In this document: piece after piece, positions 54,493-63,416 of the stretch
How the letters are laid out: the number at the start of each line of letters is the position of its first letter
Numbering within the stretch: the first letter of the stretch is position 1
Assembly: GCA_963921345.3 (NCBI GenBank)
Contig: CAWUFE020000007.1
Coordinates: 3,658,001-3,722,000, forward strand
From: Hoeflea_A sp963921345
GTDB taxonomy: Bacteria; Pseudomonadota; Alphaproteobacteria; Rhizobiales; Rhizobiaceae
Length of the DNA stretch: 64,000 bases
Reading direction: 5' to 3'
Program-made: the position numbers and the translations under genes
Notes under the pieces: model-generated
What the model saw: only the letters and a program-made list of their open reading frames with translations
Told to the model about the DNA's origin: nothing
Database searches by the model: none

Positions 54493-55311
54493 TCAGACGT
54501 CCGCCCGCGCGTCGGGCCAGAAAAGACAGAACCACTCGGCCAGTACAATCGCGTAGAACAGCAGGATGGTGGCCAGCGAACTGCAGATGATGGCAGCGAA
54601 AAGCAGCGTGGCGTCCATCTGGTAGCCGGCGGTGACAATGAGCGTGCCGATTCCCTTGTTGGCGCCGGTGAATTCGGCGACGATGGCGCCGATAACAGCC
54701 GTACTGACGCCGATTTTGGCGGCGGCGAACGTGTATGGCATCGCCGCGAATATCCGTGCGTGCCAGAACGTTTCAGCTTTGCTGGCGCCTATCACATCAA
54801 GGAATTCCAGTGCGTTGCGGTCGACAGTGCGCAGCCCCCTCACGGTGTTGACCAGTGTCGGGAAAAAGCAAATCAGCGCCGCGATCGCGATCTTCGGCCC
54901 CAGGCCGAAGCCAAGCCAGATTGTCAAGAGAGGCGCGATGGCGAGGATCGGGATGGTCTTGAGCGTAATTGCCCACGGGAACAGCGCTCGCTCCGCCGTT
55001 CGCGAGTAGAGAAAGGCGATCGCCAGAAGAATCGCGATGGCCGTACCCAGCAGGAAGCCCAGAACCGCAGCGATCATCGTCGCAGTGAGGTTTTCGAGAA
55101 GCAAGATCCGCTTCTCCCACATCTCGACAAGGATCACACTGGGAGCAGGCAGCAGGAAACGCGGCACGTCGAAGATCCAGACCGCAATTTCCCAACACAC
55201 TCCGACGGCGACGAAGAGCAGGACCGCCGGTGCGAGTTCCTGCAAGCGGCCGGTTGCCCACTCAGGCACTCGTAGCGCGGCTGCGGAGCTGAAACGATTG
55301 CCTTCAGGCAT
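54493..55311 (-). CDS. ABC transporter permease (SsuC/TauC/ThiX type)
   Basis: A 272-residue permease with six hydrophobic helices and the binding-protein-dependent loop ALEFLDVIGASKAETFWHAR (EAA motif). It has FLLPAPSVILVEM, common in nitrate/sulfonate/NMT1 permeases. It overlaps the ATPase gene by 8 nt. Confidence 0.92.
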   Translation of the reverse strand: MPEGNRFSSAAALRVPEWATGRLQELAPAVLLFVAVGVCWEIAVWIFDVPRFLLPAPSVILVEMWEKRILLLENLTATMIAAVLGFLLGTAIAILLAIAFLYSRTAERALFPWAITLKTIPILAIAPLLTIWLGFGLGPKIAIAALICFFPTLVNTVRGLRTVDRNALEFLDVIGASKAETFWHARIFAAMPYTFAAAKIGVSTAVIGAIVAEFTGANKGIGTLIVTAGYQMDATLLFAAIICSSLATILLFYAIVLAEWFCLFWPDARADV

Positions 55312-56113
55312 TTAGAAGCGCCTCCAGTTCGGCCAGTTGCCGCACATAGTTGCTGCTGGTACGGGCTTCCCGGTCGCGCGGTCTCACCTCCGCAACATCG
55401 ACGACTTTCCTGACGCGTCCGGGCTGGGCATCCATCACCACAATGCTGTCGGACAACGCCATCGCCTCGCCGAGCGAATGGGTGACAAACAGGACCGTCA
55501 GCGCCCGTTCTTCCCAGATCCGGATCAATTCGTCGTGCATTTCGCGTCGGGTGAACTCGTCCAGCGCTGAGAAGGGTTCATCCATCAGCATGATTTCAGG
55601 TTCATAGGACAGGGCGCGAGCGATCGACACGCGCTGACGCATTCCGCCGGAGAGCTGCGCCGGATAGTGGTTGGCGAATTCCTCGAGGCGGACCGTCCTG
55701 AGCATTTCCTCAACGCGCTCGTTCATCGCCTTTCCGCTGGCCGCTCCGGTAACACGCAGCGGCAGTTCAATGTTCTGTGCGGCCGTCTTCCAGGGCAGCA
55801 GGCTGGCATCCTGGAATACGAACCCAAGCCGCTTGCGGCACTGATAAAAGCCGCGGTTGCAATTCATCAGCAAAACGCTGCCGGTGGTCGGTGTGATCAA
55901 TCCCGCAATGATCCTCAACAGTGTCGACTTTCCACACCCGGAGCGTCCGACGATCGAAACGAACGAACGCCGCGGCACTTTGAGGTCGATATCCTCAAGC
56001 GCGTTCACGGGCCCGGATGCACCTTCGAAGATCATGCTGATGCCGCGGGCGTCTATGGCGGCAGAGTCGCTGCCCGACTGTATCTCGCTGGTGCTGTCAA
56101 GCATTCCTTGCAT
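55304..56113 (-). CDS. ABC transporter ATP-binding protein (SsuB/ThiZ type)
   Basis: A 269-residue ATPase with Walker A GRSGCGKST, signature LSGGMRQRVSIARAL, Walker B IMLMDEPFSALD and H-loop VTHSLGEA. First gene of the ATPase-permease-binding protein-phosphorylase operon. The start lies 142 nt from the divergent LysR gene, whose product probably once regulated this operon. Confidence 0.92.
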   Translation of the reverse strand: MQGMLDSTSEIQSGSDSAAIDARGISMIFEGASGPVNALEDIDLKVPRRSFVSIVGRSGCGKSTLLRIIAGLITPTTGSVLLMNCNRGFYQCRKRLGFVFQDASLLPWKTAAQNIELPLRVTGAASGKAMNERVEEMLRTVRLEEFANHYPAQLSGGMRQRVSIARALSYEPEIMLMDEPFSALDEFTRREMHDELIRIWEERALTVLFVTHSLGEAMALSDSIVVMDAQPGRVRKVVDVAEVRPRDREARTSSNYVRQLAELEALLNA

Positions 56114-56255
56114 CCCCCGCTCGCAATGTGTCGGGAGGCCTCTTCCCGTTTCGCTTTTTGCGATGAGATCTAATATTTAGGCTACAGTCTGGTGGCCACT
56201 CGCGAAAAGCTCTATATTTCGAGCATTCCGATCTAAAAAAGGCATCAGTGAAATC

Positions 56256-56711
56256 GTGTTGCGGAGATCGTTGACCTATTTCGACCGGGCTGCACGTCAT
56301 GGTTCCATCCGACAAGCCGCACTATCGCTCAATGTGGCTTCATCGGCCGTCAACAGGCAGTTGCTGCTGCTGGAGGAAGAACTCGGAATCAAGCTGTTCG
56401 AAAGGCTACCGCGCGGCATCCGCCCGACCAGCGCGGGCGAGCTTCTGCTCAGCTACGTGCGTCGTTGGGGCCAGGAGGAACGCGTGTTGCTGCAGGAGAT
56501 CGGCAGCCTGAAAAGCGGCGTGCGCGGTACCATTCGCATTGCCGCGGCGGAGAGCATCTGCGAAACAATCCTGCCCTCCGCCCTGCGTCGGTTCCGGCAA
56601 CGGTATCCTTTTGTCGATTTCGACATCATCTCGGGAGACAACGCACGACTGGCCGCAGAGCTGCATTCCAAGGATGCAGATGTCGTCATTGCTTTGGATC
56701 CTTTGACATAA
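56256..56711 (+). pseudogene. LysR-family regulator, 5' part interrupted by a recombinase element
   Basis: It encodes the N-terminal HTH (GSIRQAALSLNVASSAVNRQ, LFERLPRGIRPTSAGELLL) and the first part of the effector domain, ending in DVVIALDP followed by LT and a stop created by the inserted element. The true gene stops contributing at about 56704. The 3' part resumes at 59457. Joining the two at a shared TT gives a 300-codon frame (299 residues), the normal LysR length. The start is GTG 56256 (TTG 56259 follows). It is divergent from the NMT1-type transporter operon, its presumed target. The truncated product would keep DNA binding but lack most of the effector domain. Confidence 0.93.
56703..56704. 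other. Left attachment junction (core TT)
   Basis: Sequence GGATCCT-TT-GACATAATG. The left flank is LysR coding sequence and the right side is element sequence. The TT phase matches the right junction codon phase, so that recombination restores GAT CCT TTC GAC in the LysR gene. Confidence 0.7.
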
Positions 56712-56722
56712 TGCTTCCTGGT

Positions 56723-58948
56723 TCATGGAGTTTGTTCGAAGAGGGTGGGATTGTGATCTATGATCTTGATCCATAGGCCTTTTCTCTGCCCACGGACGAC
56801 ATGTACGGATTCCATCTCGCCGTGTTTTACTCGCTGCAACAAGGCCTGGCGGGACAGGCCGAGGGCATCCATGGCATCGCGTATCGGCAGGAAGCCGTCG
56901 GCGGGCGCAGCGAGGAAACGGGCTTTGAGTTCATCGGTCAGGCGAATGCGCCAGGGTGCGCCGGGCGTGATCTGTTGGCCCTGAATGAGGCCGTCGTTGA
57001 TGTGGCGGTGGAGCGTCGATGGCGCTACGCCGAGCGCGGCGGCGGCCTGGCGGACGGTGAGGCTGTCACCGTCGGCGGCTTGTGGCTTAGCCTTGCAGAC
57101 CGGGATCTTCCAGTGCCGGCGCAGATTGCCGACGCGGTTAGCGTCGAACCGGTGGCCGTATGCCGTTCGGCGGCCCTGGCGGTTGAGAATGCCGGCGATG
57201 ACGGCGTCGGAGTAGTGCGGCGCCAGCCGCCGCAGTAGCGCCAGCGTGTCCTCGTCGGTGCGAACCGTGGCGGGTCGCGAGCGCGGCAACGCGAGGTCGA
57301 TGCGGCTCATCGCGCCGCCCTTCCAGCGCAGCGCCAGATGCGCCGCCCCCTTGTCGCGGTTGACGCTGATGTTGACCTCCTCGATGAGCGTGCGCAGCAA
57401 TTCCTTGCGGTCGCGTGACGTGGTGGTTGGCGCCGCCCACACGCTCGCCAGTTCGGGGCCAAGAGCCAGCAACCGGTCGCGCTCGTGCGGGCTGAGAACA
57501 CGTGGACGCTCCTGTTCGCGGCAGGCAAGCTCGGCCTTTGCGGCATCGAGTGCAACGAGGCTTTCCTCCCATTCGCGTTCCAGCGAGCGCGCTACCATTC
57601 GGTTGTCTGGGTCGACAGCGCGATAGCGGCGTTCGGCGCGGCTGACCGTGAAGCGCGCGCGCTCGACATCGAGCCGCCACTGCTTGAGGACCATCTCCCG
57701 ATCATGCTCCAACCGCTCGGCCGCCGCGAGCGTGGCGGTCAGCCGTACCGGCTCCAGCGCCGCCAGAAATGCCTGGGCGACGGCGTCGTCAATCTGGACG
57801 CCGCCGACATTCAGGCAATAGACACCCCGCCCGGCGACGAGGACCTTGCCCGGACAATGATAGCCGGGCGCGGCATTGCGGCCGCGATAATGGGTGTGCA
57901 GGCGCCGCCCGCAGTGGCCACAACGGGCTATGCCTTGAAGCAGCGCGCTGCCCTCTCTGGCGGCACCGCGGGTCTGTTCCTGAGCCTTGGCGTGCGTGCG
58001 GGGCTGGATGTTGTTTGCCATGCGCTGCTGATTGGCCTCGTAGGTCTGCCAGTCGATGTAGCCCTGGTGATGGTCCTTGATGAGCACCTGCCAGTCTTCG
58101 CGCGGTAGTTTGCGCACCCGTTTGCGGCGGGCGCCCGTCTCGTCGAGAACCGTCTCGTGACGAGTTTTGCCATAGACATAGGCGCCCGCATAGACCGGAT
58201 TGGACAGCACGCCGTGAATGGCGTGGTAGCTGGCCTCGCCCCAGCGCAGTTCGCGCTGTTGAGCAAGACGCAAGGGGAACTTCATCCCGTGCTCGCGGAA
58301 CCACAGCCAGACGCGGCGCGCCGAGCCCATCTCGGCAAAGCGGGCGAAGACGGTGCGGATGGCGTGGGCGACGCCCTCGTCGGGATGGATCAGGATCTCG
58401 CCGTCTTCCTCGCCCCACACAAACCCCACCGGCAATCCCCGACGCAACGCGCCGCGCGCGGCCTTGTTGCGGATGCCGCCATCGAGGCGGGCGCGCAAAA
58501 CGTGCAGTTCCGCCTCGCTCATCGCCCCCTTCAAGCCCAGCAGCAGGCGGTCGTTGAACAGCGCCGGGTGATAGATGCCGTCGCCGTCGGCGATCAGCGT
58601 ATCGGTGATGCCGGCCAGTTCAATGAGACGATGCCAGTCGGCATTGTTGCGGGCCAGCCGCGAGACTTCGAGGCCGAGCACGATGCCGACGCGGGCAAGC
58701 GCCACTTCGCTGGTCAAGCGGGCGAACCCGGAACGGATCGCGGTTCCGGCCCCGGACAAGCCGAGGTCTTCGTCGATTACCAGAACACGATCCTGATGCC
58801 AGCCAAGTTCGTTCGCGCGCGAGGCCAAGGCGTATTGCCGCTCGGTCGATTCACGGTTGTGTTCGACCTGGGATGCGCTCGACTGACGCAGATAAACGAT
58901 CGCCAGGCGGGCGCGATGGCTGGCGGTGATCTTGGCGTGCTCATTCAT
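56723..58948 (-). CDS. Large serine recombinase
   Basis: A 741-residue site-specific recombinase. The resolvase catalytic domain has VYLRQSSASQ (Ser23 the likely nucleophile) and LGLEVSRLARNNADWHRLIE. A recombinase domain with GLPVGFVWGEEDGEILIHPD and a zinc ribbon (CGHCGRRLHTH, then CLNVGG) follows, with a coiled-coil segment. The C-terminus is unusual: two extra HTH-like units, LTVRQAAAALGVAPSTLHRH and IRDAMDALGLSRQALLQRVK, which are not part of the core integrase architecture. The start overlaps the ORF1 stop (ATGA). The stop lies 18 nt from the left element boundary. Confidence 0.93.
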   Translation of the reverse strand: MNEHAKITASHRARLAIVYLRQSSASQVEHNRESTERQYALASRANELGWHQDRVLVIDEDLGLSGAGTAIRSGFARLTSEVALARVGIVLGLEVSRLARNNADWHRLIELAGITDTLIADGDGIYHPALFNDRLLLGLKGAMSEAELHVLRARLDGGIRNKAARGALRRGLPVGFVWGEEDGEILIHPDEGVAHAIRTVFARFAEMGSARRVWLWFREHGMKFPLRLAQQRELRWGEASYHAIHGVLSNPVYAGAYVYGKTRHETVLDETGARRKRVRKLPREDWQVLIKDHHQGYIDWQTYEANQQRMANNIQPRTHAKAQEQTRGAAREGSALLQGIARCGHCGRRLHTHYRGRNAAPGYHCPGKVLVAGRGVYCLNVGGVQIDDAVAQAFLAALEPVRLTATLAAAERLEHDREMVLKQWRLDVERARFTVSRAERRYRAVDPDNRMVARSLEREWEESLVALDAAKAELACREQERPRVLSPHERDRLLALGPELASVWAAPTTTSRDRKELLRTLIEEVNISVNRDKGAAHLALRWKGGAMSRIDLALPRSRPATVRTDEDTLALLRRLAPHYSDAVIAGILNRQGRRTAYGHRFDANRVGNLRRHWKIPVCKAKPQAADGDSLTVRQAAAALGVAPSTLHRHINDGLIQGQQITPGAPWRIRLTDELKARFLAAPADGFLPIRDAMDALGLSRQALLQRVKHGEMESVHVVRGQRKGLWIKIIDHNPTLFEQTP

Positions 58949-59123
58949 CGCTCGCCTCCCGTTCCAACGCGCCGGCGTCCGTCAGCATGTGAGCAATCAG
59001 TCGTGCCAGCCGCGATATCGCCTTGTCGCGCGCTTCGGGCTGGAGGCTCTCCCAGGCTGGCGGCGGGTCCGGGCGCTTGTCCGCCGGCTCTCCCGGAAAG
59101 TTCAGCTTCAATTGCGATTGCAT
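58941..59123 (-). CDS. Small element-encoded protein (ORF2)
   Basis: A 60-residue protein beginning MQSQLKLNFPGEP with a proline-rich linker, then WESLQPEARDKAISRLARLI. This W-x-x-L-P/Q-E-A-R pattern resembles the short proteins commonly found just ahead of rhizobial recombinases. A strong RBS, AAGGAGGAGCGTC, precedes the ATG at 59123. It lies entirely within the 3' part of ORF1 in another frame and overlaps the recombinase start by 8 nt. Function is unknown. Confidence 0.65.
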   Translation of the reverse strand: MQSQLKLNFPGEPADKRPDPPPAWESLQPEARDKAISRLARLIAHMLTDAGALEREASDE

Positions 59124-59458
59124 GACGCTCCTCCTTGTCGTCGGGCGGCGACTCACCGCGCCGTTCCAGAAGAGTGTCCGCCAGCAATCGCAGCGTCAGA
59201 AAATCGATGAGCCGGCCAGTACCGGCAACGCCTGCCGGCAAGGCGGCCCTGGGGCCATCCGCGGCGCCGAGATCTGTCCACGCCACAGGAACGTGCGACC
59301 GGCTACCGTCCGGCAATTCCACAAGCAGCAGCGGCTCGCCATGACGCGTAAGTCGGCTGAGAACCGCCAAAGGCCTTCCCTCAAAAGCATGACCCGCGCG
59401 CGTGACCGTTACCGATGCCGGAAGTTCCTGATGATGGGTAGTATGATGGTGTTTCCTT
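58945..59458 (-). CDS. Element ORF1, DUF5372-like protein (start codon missing in the integrated state)
   Basis: In frame from the right boundary: HHHTTHHQELPASVTVTRAG, then GRPLAVLSRL, LLLVELPDGS and HVPVAWTDLG. The VTVT...F-x-G-R-x...W-T-D layout resembles DUF5372/Y4bD-type proteins that accompany recombinases. Inside the integrated element no ATG, GTG or TTG precedes this conserved part; the nearest in-frame ATG (59505) lies in the flanking LysR gene without a good RBS. In the excised circle the frame gains ATG-TCA from the left end, for about 172 codons. The stop overlaps the recombinase ATG (ATGA). The last 60 codons overlap ORF2. Confidence 0.65.
59457..59458. other. Right attachment junction (core TT)
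   Basis: Sequence GGTGTTTCC-TT-CGACCTGATC. The left side is element sequence and the right side is LysR coding sequence (FDLIEHEQADV). A 2-bp crossover core is the known mode for large serine recombinases. Confidence 0.7.
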
Positions 59459-59909
59459 CGACCTGATCGAGCACGAACAGGCAGACGTTCTGCAGGTGAT
59501 CTCATCGCCGCTTGGAATTCTGGCGCCGCCCGACCATCCCGTCGCCAGCCTGAAGGAGATCAGTTATCAGGACTATGCGACCCATCCCTTCGTGCTGCCG
59601 GGCGATGCTTGGCTCAGGCATTCCGGCCTCGGCAAGCTGCTCGACGGCCGACATGCACCGCGCAATGTGGTCGCGCGCGCCGAGCGCCCGGCCATCCTGA
59701 AGGCGCTGGTCCGCGCCGGGCTCGGCATCGCCTTTCTGACCCGGCTGGGAGCAGAACACAACGACTTGGTTTGGATACCACTGGCGGAAGGCACCGCATC
59801 GCCGGCACTGGTCGCGCTGATGGTGCCGCGCGACCATGATTTGCCCCTCAGTCGCGCCGTTCTCGCGGATATTCTCAAAGACTGCATGCGCGAGGAAGAC
59901 ACCGCCTGA
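59457..59909 (+). pseudogene. LysR-family regulator, 3' part
   Basis: The reading frame begins at the right element boundary with FDLIEHEQADVLQVISSPLG, then ILAPPDHPVASLKEISYQDY and LKALVRAGLGIAFLTRLGAE, the usual second half of a LysR effector domain. It has no start of its own. It completes the 5' fragment at 56256-56704 in the same frame. The 104 nt after the stop contain nothing recognisable before the convergent iron-sulfur protein gene. Confidence 0.92.
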
Positions 59910-60013
59910 CCGCGCGCCTATTCGCCGGCGACGGCGCGGAAACGACCAAAAAAACAAGGCAGCCGATGCCGGACATCGTCCGTGAACGCCGCCTCTTCCC
60001 TGACGGTATGCCG

Positions 60014-61144
60014 CTATCCCTCGCCGCGAATGCGCCGCCACCACTGGCCGGGCTTGAGCCGCTCGGCCATGCCGCGCCTGGTTTCCAGATAAAGCGCCAG
60101 CTTGCGGTATTTCGACGTTGCCAGGGCGTTGAAGATGCGGCCGTATAGCGTGGATTTCGACTGGTTGAACGGGCAGACGCGCATGCAGATGGCGCAGTCG
60201 GACTTCAGCTTGGCCCAGTAACCGAAGCATTTTTCGCAGTCGGCCGACCATTTCCTGACGCCCTTGATGGTCGAAACGCTGTCATTGTCTTCCTGCGGCG
60301 GTCCGAACGGCAGCGCCCGCGGCGGGCAGGCCTCGGCGCATTTGGTGCAGATGTCGCAATAGGCGCGAATGCCGATCGGTTTCGGCCTGTCCGTGGCCAG
60401 CGGCAGATTGGTGAATATCTTCGAGAAGCGGACCCGCGGTCCGAATTCCGGCGTGATCACCATCTGGTTGCGGCCGTATTCACCGAGGCCGGCCTTCACC
60501 GCGTAGGGGATGACCAGCGCCGTATCGTTCATCGACGGCACCGCCTCGTAGCCGAGATTGCGGATATAGGTGGCCAGCTGGATGACGATCGCTGCCTCAT
60601 GCGAATATTCGAGCCCCGTCGCGGCGCCGGCCAGCGCCGACGGATAGGTGGCGACCAGGCCTTCGTTCATCGCATGGCCCATGACGATGACGTGGGTCAG
60701 CCCTTCCGGAAGGCCGAGGTCGGCCTCGGAATAGTCGCGGGTGTCGACGCGGGCCGAATAGTGCCAGCGCGGGTCGATTTCGGTGATGCCGACCAGGTCG
60801 GCGCCGAACAGTTTCGCCAGCGACTTGACCTCGGTCGCCTGTGCGTCGACGTCGTCGACCGGCACCTTCGTGTCCGCCACCGGCGTGTCGTAGCGGATCG
60901 CCGCCTGGAAACCCTCGCGCTCGCCGTCGTCATTGTTGCGGTTGGAAATCAGGTCCGAAATGGCCCAGGAGGCGTTGCGCAGGGCAAAGTCCCTTTGCGC
61001 AAAGCCTTCGCCGCGGCGCGGTGCGGCTTCCATCCGGTAACTGGCGAAGAAAGCGTCGGTGTCCTTGCTGCGCACGCGCTCGTCCCAGAAGGCCCGGGTG
61101 AACATGTCGTTCATCTGGTTGAACGGCTCGAAAGCGTCGCTCAC
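60014..61144 (-). CDS. Reductive-dehalogenase-like iron-sulfur protein
   Basis: A 376-residue protein. The C-terminal region has two 4Fe-4S motifs, CDICTKCAEACPPRAL and CEKCFGYWAKLKSDCAICMR followed by VCPF, in the exact style of RdhA-type reductive dehalogenases. The central part (SLAKLFGADLVGITEIDPRW, AGLGEYGRNQMVITPEFGP) is the nitroreductase-like cobalamin-binding fold of that family. It is close to, but separate from, queuosine QueG. The GTG 61144 start is uncertain: coding-like sequence (ETLDGETFAELNAKFADSDA) runs about 30 codons further upstream in frame without a start codon. A reductase gene lies upstream. The substrate is unknown. Confidence 0.82.
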   Translation of the reverse strand: MSDAFEPFNQMNDMFTRAFWDERVRSKDTDAFFASYRMEAAPRRGEGFAQRDFALRNASWAISDLISNRNNDDGEREGFQAAIRYDTPVADTKVPVDDVDAQATEVKSLAKLFGADLVGITEIDPRWHYSARVDTRDYSEADLGLPEGLTHVIVMGHAMNEGLVATYPSALAGAATGLEYSHEAAIVIQLATYIRNLGYEAVPSMNDTALVIPYAVKAGLGEYGRNQMVITPEFGPRVRFSKIFTNLPLATDRPKPIGIRAYCDICTKCAEACPPRALPFGPPQEDNDSVSTIKGVRKWSADCEKCFGYWAKLKSDCAICMRVCPFNQSKSTLYGRIFNALATSKYRKLALYLETRRGMAERLKPGQWWRRIRGEG

Positions 61145-61323
61145 CTCGATGCCCGCGGCTGCGTCGCTGTCGGCGAATTTGGCGTTCAGCTCGGCAAATG
61201 TCTCGCCGTCGAGCGTCTCGGCAGATCGATTGGATGGCCAGGCCAGTGTTCACGTCCTCCAGCCGGCCATATAGACATTTCCGCCGGATTTTTCCAATCC
61301 GCATTCGGATCGATAGCCCGGTC

Positions 61324-62283
61324 TCAGATGTCGAGCGTCAATCGGGAAGATCTGGCTCTCGATACGCAGGGGCACATCTTGTCGTTGGCGGATTTTTCCT
61401 CTGCGGTCATGAACATGTCCCGATGGTCCGGTTCACCGTCCAGAACCCCCGTCAAACATGTGCCGCAAACGCCCTGTTCGCAAGAGTACTCAATGTCTAT
61501 TCCGTTGTCGGCCAACACCTCGATTATCGACTTGTCCTCGGGAACCAGGAATGTTCCTCCGGTTCTCGCCAGGCTGACTTCAAACTCCGCGCGCGGGCCG
61601 GCAAGCGAAATCGGATCGGCCGAGAAATATTCGAGATGGACCGCTTCCGGAGGCCAGGTTGCGGCCGCCACGGTTTCCGCCATGTCCATGAACGGCTTAG
61701 GTCCGCAGAGGTAGAGGTGTCCCCCGGTTCTTCGATCCCAGAGAAGCTTTCGAAGATAGGAACGAACGCCGTCCGGATCGAGCGAATAGTGGAAGTGCAC
61801 CTGACGGGTATAGTCCGCCTTGGAAAGCCTGTCGTGAAAAGCCGTTTGGGCAATCGATCGCGCGAAATAGTGCAGTTCGAAGGATCGCCCGAGAGCGGCC
61901 AGACGGTCGGCCATGGCGATGATCGGAGTGATGCCGATCCCGCCGGCAAGCAGGATGCTGTGATCCGCCTGCTCGTCGAGCGGAAAGTTGTTGCGCGGCG
62001 CGCCGATTTTCAGGGTCGAGCCGACGGCCAGCTCTTCATGCATGAAGCGAGAACCGCCTCGCGACCGGGGTTCGCGTTTGACGGCAATCGTGTAGTTCGA
62101 CGGTTCCACACCGGCCGCGCACAGAGAATACTGACGGACCAGGCCCTGGGAGATGTGGACATCGATGTGCGACCCGGCCGCATAGGCCGGCAGGACGGTT
62201 CCGGCCGGTGGGGCAAGCACGAAGGACCGGATGCCTTCGGCTTCGTCGGATATGCTCTTCACGAGAACTTCGATTTCAGCCAT
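61324..62283 (-). CDS. FNR-like reductase with C-terminal 2Fe-2S ferredoxin domain
   Basis: A 319-residue reductase of the phthalate-dioxygenase-reductase/VanB class. RQYSLCAAG binds the flavin, LLAGGIGITPIIAMADRLAA and LYLCGPKPFMDMAE bind NAD, and the plant-type 2Fe-2S domain has YSCEQGVCGTCLT and a distal CPCVSRA. It feeds electrons to a partner oxygenase or to the reductive-dehalogenase-like protein next door. ATG 62283 follows AAAGGACAAGTGAC. It is paralogous to the reductase at 15.5 kb but clearly divergent. Confidence 0.92.
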   Translation of the reverse strand: MAEIEVLVKSISDEAEGIRSFVLAPPAGTVLPAYAAGSHIDVHISQGLVRQYSLCAAGVEPSNYTIAVKREPRSRGGSRFMHEELAVGSTLKIGAPRNNFPLDEQADHSILLAGGIGITPIIAMADRLAALGRSFELHYFARSIAQTAFHDRLSKADYTRQVHFHYSLDPDGVRSYLRKLLWDRRTGGHLYLCGPKPFMDMAETVAAATWPPEAVHLEYFSADPISLAGPRAEFEVSLARTGGTFLVPEDKSIIEVLADNGIDIEYSCEQGVCGTCLTGVLDGEPDHRDMFMTAEEKSANDKMCPCVSRARSSRLTLDI

Positions 62284-62306
62284 GTCACTTGTCCTTTCTG
62301 CTCGCC

Positions 62307-63412
<1,106 letters not shown>

Positions 63413-63416
<4 letters not shown>

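Larger units (their letters stand above)
56703..59458. mobile_element. Three-gene serine-recombinase element inserted in a LysR gene
   Basis: A compact integrated element bounded by TT at 56703-56704 and TT at 59457-59458. All genes are on the minus strand: ORF1 (DUF5372-like), a 60-residue ORF2, and a 741-residue large serine recombinase that ends 18 nt from the left boundary. Removing one TT plus the interior (2754 bp) restores the LysR frame. In the excised circle the element's ends join so that AGGAAG and ATG from the left end become the RBS and start codon of ORF1. There are no long terminal repeats and no cargo beyond these genes. Confidence 0.85.

Noticed and set aside
56723..59458. 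Prophage or integrative conjugative element
   Set aside because: There are no structural, replication, conjugation or cargo genes; only a recombinase and two small ORFs within 2.75 kb.
60014..61144. Epoxyqueuosine reductase QueG
   Set aside because: QueG lacks the long spacing between the two cysteine clusters and the CEKCFGYW-type motif seen here, which is typical of RdhA proteins.
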